Below are positions 57,113 through 64,000 of a stretch of DNA of 64,000 nucleotides, piece after piece. How positions within the stretch are numbered: position 1 is the stretch's first letter; every line of letters begins with the position of its first letter. The notes beneath the pieces were generated by a model, which saw only the letters and a program-made list of their open reading frames with translations, did no database searches and was not told the DNA's origin. This DNA comes from Pandoraea norimbergensis (GTDB lineage: Bacteria; Pseudomonadota; Gammaproteobacteria; Burkholderiales; Burkholderiaceae): assembly GCF_001465545.3 (NCBI RefSeq), contig NZ_CP013480.3:3844001-3908000 (forward strand). Direction: 5' to 3'. The position numbers were made by a program, and so were the translations under genes.

Positions 57113-58459
57113 TCATTCGCCCTCGGACTTGTCTGAATTCGTCGCCGCGCTGCCAACGGTCGATGCCATCGCGCCGGTGGCGTCGGCGGAGGCTGACCTC
57201 GGCGCCTGTCCGTCCGGATGCCCGTCATGCCCGTCATGCGCGTCATCCCCGGGGGCCCCCGACGGCCACGCAATCACGCCCTCGGCCAGCAGGCGGGCGA
57301 TCTGCACGTCGCGATAGCCGATCTCGCGCAGAATCTCACCGGTGTGCTCACCGACCGTCGGTAACGGCATGCGCGCCGGCAGGCGCTGCCCGGCCATGGT
57401 GATCGGCAGCAAGGGTACGGCGGTGTGCTCACCGTCATCGGTGGTCAACTCGCCGAGGCCGCCGCTCGCTTGCAGATGCGGGTCGTCGAACAGCGCCTGC
57501 GGGGTGACGATGGGCGCGAACGGCAAGCCGTGACGCTCGAACGCGGCCGACAGGTAGTCCGCGTCGTAGCCCTGCACCATCTCGCGCAGCAGCGGCATCA
57601 GCCAATCGCGCGCGAGCACGCGGTCATTGTTGGTGGCGAGCCTCGCATCGTCGGCCAAGTCGCTGCGCCCGAAGACGTCGCAGAAAATGCGCCACTGCGT
57701 GTCGCTCACCACCGCCAGAAAGATCTGCACGCCGTCGCGTGCGGTAAATACGTCGTAGATGCCCCATGCCGAGACGCGCGCCGGCATCGGCGCCGGCGCC
57801 ACGCCCGTGACCGCGTATTGCTGCATGTGTTGCGCTGCAAGCAAGACGCAGTTCTCGAAAAGCGCGCCCTGCACTTCCTGTCCGCGCCCCGTGGTCTTGC
57901 GCTCATAGAGGGCCGCGAGCGCCGCCAGCGCGCCGAACACACCGCCCATGATGTCGTTGACCGATGCGCCGGCCCGTAACGGCTGCCCCGGCGGCCCCGT
58001 CATGTACGCCAGCCCGGCCATCATTTGCACGACTTCGTCGAGTGCTGTGCGCGCGGCATACGGTCCCGGCAGAAACCCCTTGAGCGAGACATAGACCAGC
58101 GCGGGGTTGAGCCGCGCGAGCGTGGCATAGTCGAGCCCGATCTGCCGCATGCGGCCCGGTTTGAAGTTCTCAGTCACCACGTCGGCCGTGCCCACGAGCC
58201 GAAGCATCAACTCCCGCCCTTCCGGGCGTGTGACATCGACGGCCAGACTGCGCTTGTTCCGGTTGAACGTGCGAAAAAACCCCGCACCGGTGCCGAGCAA
58301 CCGGCGCGTGGCATCGCCGCTCACCGGCTCGACCTTGATGACGTCGGCGCCGAGATCGCCCAGCACCATGCCGCACGTCGGGCCCATCACCATATGAGAG
58401 AACTCCACCACGCGGATGCCTTGCAGTGGCATTGGCGTCGCGCGAACGGCATCCTGCAT
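57113..58459 (-). CDS. Class III CoA-transferase (CaiB/BaiF family)
   Basis: 448-aa protein of the formyl-CoA transferase type. The catalytic aspartate is D141 in YAARTALDEVVQMMAGL, aligned with Asp169 of Frc. N-terminal VVEFSHMVMGPTCGMVLGDLGADVIKVEP is the standard start. Residues about 395-448 are an unusual Asp/His/Ala/Ser-rich low-complexity tail (DDAHDGHDGHPDG...). Substrate unknown; likely activates a hydroxy acid made by the neighbouring hydratase. Starts 62 bases after the hydratase stop. Confidence 0.88.
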   Translation of the reverse strand: MQDAVRATPMPLQGIRVVEFSHMVMGPTCGMVLGDLGADVIKVEPVSGDATRRLLGTGAGFFRTFNRNKRSLAVDVTRPEGRELMLRLVGTADVVTENFKPGRMRQIGLDYATLARLNPALVYVSLKGFLPGPYAARTALDEVVQMMAGLAYMTGPPGQPLRAGASVNDIMGGVFGALAALAALYERKTTGRGQEVQGALFENCVLLAAQHMQQYAVTGVAPAPMPARVSAWGIYDVFTARDGVQIFLAVVSDTQWRIFCDVFGRSDLADDARLATNNDRVLARDWLMPLLREMVQGYDADYLSAAFERHGLPFAPIVTPQALFDDPHLQASGGLGELTTDDGEHTAVPLLPITMAGQRLPARMPLPTVGEHTGEILREIGYRDVQIARLLAEGVIAWPSGAPGDDAHDGHDGHPDGQAPRSASADATGAMASTVGSAATNSDKSEGE

Positions 58460-58520
58460 GTGCTGCCTCCTCTACTGCGCCGCACATCGCCGGACAAGCG
58501 GGCCATGCGGGGCGCCTTGT

Positions 58521-60548
58521 CTAGCGCGCGGGTAAGTGCCCGCCTGCCGGATGGTTCGACGCGAGGCGCGCGGGCGGTACGCCGCGTGCGTTGCGTTGCA
58601 ATTGATCGAAGCCGACGATATAGCCCGCCAGCGCGCTCGCCGCGACGGTCGCCGGGCTGCCGAGCCACATCTGGCCGGGGCCCGAGCGTCCCGGGAAATT
58701 CCGATTCTGTGCGCTGATCACCACGTCGCTTGCCTTGCTCGACGCCCCGGGCCCCGCGTTCACGCAAGCGCCGCAACCGGGCGACAACAACGTGACACCC
58801 GCCGCTTCGAACACGCGGGTGTAGCCCTGCGACTCGCACCACGTGCGCACATCCTCACTGCCGTATTGCAGATAGAAGCGCACACCGTCGGCCACATGCA
58901 TGCCGCGCGACAATCCCCAGGCGAGCACGTCGTGACAAGCGCGCAGATCGTCGCGCTTGCTGCCGGTGCACGAGCCGCCATAGGCAATGTCGATGCGCAC
59001 GGGCGCAGCGAGCGTGTTGAGGGCGACACCGTTGCCCGGGTCGCCGGGACTGGCCACCATCGCACCCACACGTGCGCAGTCGATCTCGATGACATGGGCA
59101 TACGACGCCTGCGCATCGTTCGTCATCCACGGGTCGAGCGCCATCGACAAACCACGCCGTTCGTTCAAATATCGAACTGTCTCGGCGTCGGGCACCACAA
59201 GACCCGTGAGTCCGCCGATCTCGGCCACCATGTTGGTCAGCGTAGCGCGCTCGTCCGTTGACAGATGCACCACCGCCTCGCCCGCAAACTCGATGATCTG
59301 GCCGATGGCACGGCCGTCGCGAATGTAGGGCAAATGCAGCGCATGCAGCGCGAGATCCTTGGCACCCACACCTGCCGGCAACTGCGAGCGAAGCTGCACA
59401 AGGCATGTGCCCGGCACGACCAGCCGTGCGTCGCCCGTGAGCCACGCATTCGCCATTTCGGTCGCGCCGACACCGAAGGCAAACGCGCCGATGGCACCGC
59501 AGTGCGGCGTGTGCGAATCGGTGCCGACAACCACCTGTCCGGGCAACGCATAGCGCTCCAGCATGATGGCGTGGCAAATACCTTCGGAGCCACCGCCCGG
59601 TATACGGCCGTGCAGACGCAATTGATGTTTCGCGCAGAAGTCGCGTTGCACCGCACCGAGTTGATGCGCCGCTTCAATCAGCGCTGGCGGACGGTTGCCG
59701 CCCGTCATTGCATCGAGATGCGTCAGATGATCTTCAAAGCAGAGAATCGACGCGGGATCGTGCAGCGACGGCGTATCGGTACCCGCCCCCTCGAACGCGT
59801 GATGCAGAAAACTCACGGCCATCGGCGTGACGTATTCGTGGGAAAAGCGCCAGTCGGCGGGCACGAAGACGGCGTCGCCCGCTCGCACACGCGCAACACC
59901 CAGCGCACGGGCGATGATCTTCTCGCCATACGTCATGGGGCCGGGCGCATGCGCGGGGCGCGGCGGCACGATCTCTCCTGCCAGCCGCCGCCGTGTATAG
60001 CCGAACAACCCGCCGCTGCGTACGATGGCCTCGCCGAGTGAGTCGCAATCCTCCAGAAACGCCTCGACGGGTATCTCTTCCCCCGCGAGCAGACGCTCGA
60101 CAAGCGATTGATCGGTCGACGTCAGCAAGCCCAGGTTCTGGCAGTTCTGCGCGTAAATGCGCTCCAGACTGTCGGCAATCACGAGCCGGATGCCCGCGCA
60201 CCATTCGGCGAACGGACTCGCTTCACGCGACGACCCTTTGCCGCGCCGCGTGCCGGAGACCGACAACGCAAAGCCGCCTGAACGCACCGATTTCGGCTTC
60301 ACGGGGAAAATGCCCGCCGGATCGGCATCGCCATCACTGCATCGCAATCCGACATAAACGTAGTCGCCCAGCGTGTCGTCGAAGGTGAGACACGCCCACG
60401 CCGGGGTCATTTCGTCGGTGGAAATCTGGTCACGCAGGGTGCCGGCGTCGGCGCGCGTCAGATCCTCGCCCGCCAATTGCCGCGTCATGGCCTCGGCGCT
60501 GTCGCTCAACCAAAGCACACGTCCGGTCAGTCGCACAGTGGTTTGCAT
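58521..60548 (-). CDS. Aconitase-family hydratase, LeuD-like domain fused before LeuC-like domain
   Basis: 675-aa hydro-lyase. Residues 1 to about 200 are a swivel (LeuD/aconitase-D) domain with GTRRGKGSSREASPFAEW near 100-116. From about 220 the LeuC/aconitase catalytic domain follows, with GTDSHTPHCGAIGAFAFGVGATE, GGSCTGS and PGCGACVN. The 4Fe-4S ligands are C527, C592 and C595. This order (swivel first) is unlike AcnA and unlike separate LeuC/LeuD, and AcnB also has HEAT repeats absent here. The ATG at 60548 has AGGAG upstream. Substrate unknown; family acts on cis-aconitate, isopropylmalate, dimethylmaleate or methylcitrate-type acids. Confidence 0.9.
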   Translation of the reverse strand: MQTTVRLTGRVLWLSDSAEAMTRQLAGEDLTRADAGTLRDQISTDEMTPAWACLTFDDTLGDYVYVGLRCSDGDADPAGIFPVKPKSVRSGGFALSVSGTRRGKGSSREASPFAEWCAGIRLVIADSLERIYAQNCQNLGLLTSTDQSLVERLLAGEEIPVEAFLEDCDSLGEAIVRSGGLFGYTRRRLAGEIVPPRPAHAPGPMTYGEKIIARALGVARVRAGDAVFVPADWRFSHEYVTPMAVSFLHHAFEGAGTDTPSLHDPASILCFEDHLTHLDAMTGGNRPPALIEAAHQLGAVQRDFCAKHQLRLHGRIPGGGSEGICHAIMLERYALPGQVVVGTDSHTPHCGAIGAFAFGVGATEMANAWLTGDARLVVPGTCLVQLRSQLPAGVGAKDLALHALHLPYIRDGRAIGQIIEFAGEAVVHLSTDERATLTNMVAEIGGLTGLVVPDAETVRYLNERRGLSMALDPWMTNDAQASYAHVIEIDCARVGAMVASPGDPGNGVALNTLAAPVRIDIAYGGSCTGSKRDDLRACHDVLAWGLSRGMHVADGVRFYLQYGSEDVRTWCESQGYTRVFEAAGVTLLSPGCGACVNAGPGASSKASDVVISAQNRNFPGRSGPGQMWLGSPATVAASALAGYIVGFDQLQRNARGVPPARLASNHPAGGHLPAR

Positions 60549-60674
60549 GTGATCGCTCCTGGAATGTTCCCGCATCGGGTCACCCGTTCGGATCGCAAGT
60601 TCCGTGCCCAAATCGGGCCTCGGAGACGTAGCGGCGGCTGAATTTCGAGGGCATGACGTCTAAACGCGCGTTCG

Positions 60675-61751
60675 TCAGGGGTACTGGCGATTCGCCTGCG
60701 TGGCAAAAGTGTTGGTCCAGGTGTCGCCGAGACGAATCTGCGCCGGCTTGACCTCCGGCGTGAACGACGCCAGCGCGCGCAACGCCGTAGCAGGACCATC
60801 GGCCGGCATCATGCCGTCGGGCGAAAACGCTTCGCGGCAGTTGGCGAAGGCCTTCAGATAAAGCGTCTTGTCCCCCAGCAAATAAGGTTCCGGCACGGTC
60901 TTGAGCAACTCGGCCGCCGATGCGTGTTGCAGCCACTTGTCGGCGCGCACGATGGCGTTGGCCAGCGCCTGTACGGTACGGGGGTTCTTCTGAATGAAAC
61001 TCTGTGGCGCGTACATCACGGCCGCCGGCATCGGTCCGCCGAACATGGCACGGGTGCCCGCCTGCGTGCGCGTGTCGATGAGCACCTTGATGTCGCCCGA
61101 CTCCTGAAGCAGCGTCATCATCGGATCGACGTTGGACACCGCGTCGACTTGCCCGCCGCGCGCCGCTGCCACCACGGTGGCATTGGTACCGACGCCGACG
61201 ATGGACACGTCAGACGGCTTGAGTCCCGCCTTGGCAAGCGCTACGTTGACCAGCATGTGGGTGCTGGAGCCGGGGGCACTTACGCCGATGCGCATGCCCT
61301 TGAGATCCTTCACGGACTTGACGTCGTTGTTGTGGCTTTTCACGACGCCGAGTACCAGTTGGGGTGCGGCGCCAAGCACAACGAACGATTGATACGTCAG
61401 GCCCTTGGTCTGCATCAGCAAGGTATGTTCGAAGGCCCCGGTGCCGATGTCTGCACTGCCGCCCACGACGGCTTGCAAGGCTTTCGAGCCGCCCGAGAAA
61501 TCGTCGATGGTGACGTCGAGCCCCTCGTCCTTGAAGTAGCCGAGTTGCTCGGCGATGGTCAGCGGCAGGTAATAGAGCCCGGGCTTGCCGCCCACGGCGA
61601 TGGTGATCTTGGGTTTTTCCAGCGGCTGGGCAGGTGCGGCGCGCGCCGTACTGCTCAGGCTCAACGCTATGAGGCCAAGTGCCATCAGGGCAAGCACAAG
61701 CACCAGACGGCCCACTACATCGCGCACGCGGCGCGCTTCACTTTGTGTCAT
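60675..61751 (-). CDS. NitT/TauT-type ABC substrate-binding protein (orphan)
   Basis: 358-aa exported binding protein. Signal peptide/anchor from residue 14 to about 38 (RLVLVLALMALGLIALSLSSTARA-AP). Then ITIAVGGKPGLYYLPLTIAEQLGYFKDEGLDVTIDDFSGGSKALQAVVGGSADIGTGAFEHTLLM, typical of NMT1/TauA/SsuA-type periplasmic receptors. No permease or ATPase gene is in this cluster, so it must use a transporter encoded elsewhere or act otherwise. It lies 133 bases after lysR and 126 before the hydratase gene. Confidence 0.9.
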   Translation of the reverse strand: MTQSEARRVRDVVGRLVLVLALMALGLIALSLSSTARAAPAQPLEKPKITIAVGGKPGLYYLPLTIAEQLGYFKDEGLDVTIDDFSGGSKALQAVVGGSADIGTGAFEHTLLMQTKGLTYQSFVVLGAAPQLVLGVVKSHNNDVKSVKDLKGMRIGVSAPGSSTHMLVNVALAKAGLKPSDVSIVGVGTNATVVAAARGGQVDAVSNVDPMMTLLQESGDIKVLIDTRTQAGTRAMFGGPMPAAVMYAPQSFIQKNPRTVQALANAIVRADKWLQHASAAELLKTVPEPYLLGDKTLYLKAFANCREAFSPDGMMPADGPATALRALASFTPEVKPAQIRLGDTWTNTFATQANRQYP

Positions 61752-61884
61752 CGCGAGTCTCCTCCCGTGGGATCGGGACGCAGGCGCGCTCCGGCTCGTC
61801 GGCCAGAATCGCTATCGGCTCCCTGAGCATCCGCCGCCGGGGTGGCGGCGACAAGATGTGTTTCGGCATGCCAGACATCGCCGT

Positions 61885-62805
61885 TCACGATGCCTCCGTG
61901 CTCCCGCGCGCGCATAGATGATCCACCAGCATGCGCGACGCCACCGGCAATGCGTCGTAACGCCGTACGCACACGATCAACCGCCGTTGCGCCCAACTAT
62001 CGGTGAGCGGCACCACGCGCAGCGCCTCGCCGTCCGGCACCTGCGAGTAGACGCCGACCGCCTCGCGCGGCGCCACGGCCATGCCGAGGTTGGCGCGCAC
62101 CATGCGGCACACGGCCTCGAACGTCGATACGTGAATGCGGAATTTGACGGTCTTGCCCTGCTCGGCCGCGATGCGCCGCAGGACGGTGTACATGGCGCTG
62201 TCAGGATGCACGCCGATGTGGTCGAAATCGAGTGTCTCGGTGAAGGCCAACTGACTGGCATTGGCGAGCGAATGCTCCCGATGCAGCACGGCCACGATCT
62301 GGTCGTGGCGGTAGGGGAAGACTTCAACGTCGCGGGTGTCGACGGCGTCCCAGCAGATGCCAATGTCAGTCGCCCCTTCCGCCACGCCGCGCACCACCTG
62401 AGCGCTGGTGTGTTCTTCGAGATCGACCTTCACGCCCTCGTGGCGGCGCAGGAACGCGCCGAGTTCATCGGGCAGCGTCTCGACGATGGACGACACATTG
62501 GCAAAGATGCGAATGTGGCCGCGCACACCACTGGTGTATTCGGACAAGTCGCCCTGCATCTTCTCGAGGCTGCGCAGCACATTACGCGCGTGGTGAAGCA
62601 GCGCTTCGCCGGCCGGCGTGGCGCGCACCCCCCACTTGTGCCGTTGCAACAGCGCGGAGCCGACCAGCGACTCCAGATCGTTGATGCGCTTGCTGACCGC
62701 CGATGGGGCGATGAACTCGCGCTCGGCGGCGCGGGCAATGCTGCTCTCCTCGCAAACGGCAACGAACAGACGCAGCGATACCAGATCGATCCGCCAAAGC
62801 GCCAT
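61885..62805 (-). CDS. LysR-family regulator heading the hydratase/CoA-transferase operon
   Basis: 306 aa from the ATG at 62805, with GGAG upstream. N-terminal winged helix LVSLRLFVAVCEESSIARAAEREFIAPSAVSKRINDLESLVGSALLQRHKWGVRATPAG, then the inducer domain. It is on the same strand as, and directly upstream of, the binding-protein and hydratase genes (133-base gap), so it may regulate them by autoregulation rather than divergently. Effector unknown, probably a catabolic intermediate. Confidence 0.92.
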   Translation of the reverse strand: MALWRIDLVSLRLFVAVCEESSIARAAEREFIAPSAVSKRINDLESLVGSALLQRHKWGVRATPAGEALLHHARNVLRSLEKMQGDLSEYTSGVRGHIRIFANVSSIVETLPDELGAFLRRHEGVKVDLEEHTSAQVVRGVAEGATDIGICWDAVDTRDVEVFPYRHDQIVAVLHREHSLANASQLAFTETLDFDHIGVHPDSAMYTVLRRIAAEQGKTVKFRIHVSTFEAVCRMVRANLGMAVAPREAVGVYSQVPDGEALRVVPLTDSWAQRRLIVCVRRYDALPVASRMLVDHLCARGSTEAS

Positions 62806-63244
62806 GCCAGTCTCCCGAAGGCACTGCATTGACAGCGATTGTGCGACGCAAGGGGTAAAAATGCCACTTCGATACCGCTTTCCCCCGGTTCGCCGGCACA
62901 CGAAAACAACACTGCAGCCCCGTTGCGACGCCTTGCACTGACATGACGATTGCGGCGCGAAACGGTGAGTCGGGGGGATGGAAGGGACGGCAAGACGCCA
63001 GGTTGCGAGACTCCACCGGACGCCAAGCGTCCGTCTCGGTAAGCCGGTGCCGGTCCCTCCCAGGCGCCGCTAACGCATCGCTCCGGACACCAGAACGGCA
63101 CTCCAGCCGCCGTCTGCCGTGTTGAACGATGCCTCAGGCGGCGGTGCCGACGCCATGGCCATGAACAGCCAACATTTGCAAATGACGATCGCAATCATTT
63201 TGTTGACGCTCAGTCTCCCCGGTAACGTTGCCGGGTCTGATTCG
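62806..63244 (-). other. Long structured leader of the lysR-hydratase operon
   Basis: About 430 bases between the predicted transcription start and the lysR ATG. It includes the long hairpin at 63006-63038, a possible enclosing helix pairing GGAAGGGAC (62980-62988) with GTCCCTCC (63053-63060), and an AT-rich dyad near 63174-63200. No short protein gene with a good ribosome binding site was found, and no known riboswitch consensus was recognised. Confidence 0.45.
63006..63038. repeat. Bulged 12-bp hairpin, CGAGAC/GGACGC stem
   Basis: CGAGAC (63006-63011), 6-base bulge, GGACGC (63018-63023), 3-base loop CAA, then GCGTCC (63027-63032) and GTCTCG (63033-63038). Both helix segments are perfect. 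Confidence 0.85.
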
Positions 63245-63273
63245 ACTATAGTGCGGCGCTATCGCAGCGGCAA
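63245..63273 (-). promoter_or_regulatory. Probable promoter of the lysR-hydratase operon
   Basis: Minus-strand -35 TTGCCG (63268-63273), 17-base spacer, -10 TATAGT (63245-63250). Confidence 0.6.
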
Positions 63274-63295
63274 CTGATAAACGTTTCAGTATTTT

Positions 63296-64000
63296 TCAAG
63301 CGCGCCGGGCGATCGCCCTTGCCAGCACCAGCACCGGCAGCAAGCCGACGGCCACGAGCGTGAGGGCCGGCACGGCGGCCTCGGCCAACCGTTCGTCGGC
63401 GGCCAGATGACTGGTGACCACGGCGAGCGTGTCCATATTGAAGGGACGCAACGCCAGCGTGGCGGGCAGCTCTTTCATGACGTCGACAAAGACGAGCAGC
63501 GCCGCCGTCAGCACGCTGCCGCGCAACAGCGGCAGATGCACGCGCCGCAGCATGGCCCAGCCGCCCACGCCGAGACTGCGTGAGCTGGCGTCGAGATTAG
63601 GGGAAATTCTGGCGAAGCCCGCATCCACGCTTTGCAAGGCGGCGGGCAGGAATCGCACGAGATAGGCATAGATCAGCACGCCGGCCGTGCCCGCCAGCAC
63701 CAGACCGTCGGCACCGAGCAGGTCGCCGAGCCAGGTGTCCAGCCGCAGCACCGGTGTGAGGATACCGAGGGCGATCACCGCGCCCGGAATCGCATAGCCC
63801 ACACCGACAAGGCGTACGGCCGCCCGTGTGGCGCGGCCCGGGGTCTGCCGCTGCGCATAGCCGAGCACGATCGCGAAGACGCTCGCCACCAACGCTGCCG
63901 CACCTGCGAGCCGCACGGTGTTGTAGACCCATTCCCCATAGCGCGACCACGGCACCTGATCGAGTTCGGAAACGGCCAGCCGAAGCATGATGACCGCCGG
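63296..64000 (-). CDS. ABC transporter permease, iron(III)-type (FbpB/ThiP-like), partial
   Basis: C-terminal 235 residues of an inner-membrane permease; the frame stays open through the right edge. It has about six hydrophobic segments and the EAA-like loop DASSRSLGVGGWAMLRRVHLPLLRGSVLTAALLVFVDVMKELPATLALRPFNMDTLAV, typical of Fe(3+)/thiamine/spermidine-type BPD permeases and closest in feel to FbpB (KELPATL...RPFN). It appears to be the last gene of its operon. No terminator is visible in the 50 bases after its stop. Confidence 0.88.
   Translation of the reverse strand, partial: PAVIMLRLAVSELDQVPWSRYGEWVYNTVRLAGAAALVASVFAIVLGYAQRQTPGRATRAAVRLVGVGYAIPGAVIALGILTPVLRLDTWLGDLLGADGLVLAGTAGVLIYAYLVRFLPAALQSVDAGFARISPNLDASSRSLGVGGWAMLRRVHLPLLRGSVLTAALLVFVDVMKELPATLALRPFNMDTLAVVTSHLAADERLAEAAVPALTLVAVGLLPVLVLARAIARRA

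Noticed and set aside
62806..63244. Cobalamin, TPP or SAH riboswitch in the lysR leader
   Set aside because: The expected conserved boxes are absent; only generic structure is seen.

Overview
The window reads as an ordinary, gene-dense, high-GC chromosome segment of a betaproteobacterium, most likely Burkholderiales/Burkholderiaceae (Pandoraea-like). This is inferred from gene order and family content: LMW-phosphatase/iscRSU-A-hscBA, parE...parC flanking a small transglycosylase, a PhaZ1-type intracellular PHA depolymerase, DUF1841, DUF2917 and DUF3565 proteins, and a cytoplasmic RsxB. I saw no insertion sequence, prophage, integron, CRISPR array, rRNA or tRNA. The species is not proven from the sequence.

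Layout. 1-8.6 kb (minus strand): partial hscA, hscB, a DUF3565 gene, iscA, iscU, iscS and iscR behind a promoter with two tandem IscR-type sites; then a large 'Gcr' membrane protein, a low-molecular-weight tyrosine phosphatase and a secreted repeat-rich collagen-like protein. 8.6-16.3 kb: uvrB (with a probable 1-base frameshift near its 3' end), aromatic/aspartate aminotransferase, PHA depolymerase, TetR regulator, rsxB and nth. 16.3-25.8 kb: nitroreductase, EamA exporter, DUF1841, two small c-type cytochromes, a MoxR/VWA pair, BenE, a DUF2322 protein, a SpeE-like protein, a deoxyinosine/uracil glycosylase and ubiC. 25.9-36.6 kb: htpG, a MocR-type regulator divergent from a DUF2917/VOC/EamA/aminotransferase/RidA series, an MFS/LysR divergent pair and a CopD-like protein. 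36.6-49.3 kb: parC, transglycosylase, DUF4399, parE, an Uup-type ABC-F protein, elaA, small or hypothetical genes, glnS. 49.4-55.9 kb: urea transporter, a possible sRNA, photolyase, two lipoproteins, mgtC and a LexA-boxed dinB.

55.9-64 kb is the least ordinary part. It is an apparent operon (lysR, orphan NitT/TauT-type binding protein, LeuD-LeuC fused aconitase-family hydratase, class III CoA-transferase, alpha-methylacyl-CoA-racemase-like protein). It sits behind a good promoter and an approximately 430-nt leader that can fold into a long hairpin. I infer uptake and catabolism of a hydroxy- or methyl-branched di/tricarboxylic acid. The far right edge holds the end of an iron-type ABC permease.

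Other signals worth checking are direct repeats in the MocR/DUF2917 intergenic region, several short tandem repeats at gene ends, and two possible small RNAs.
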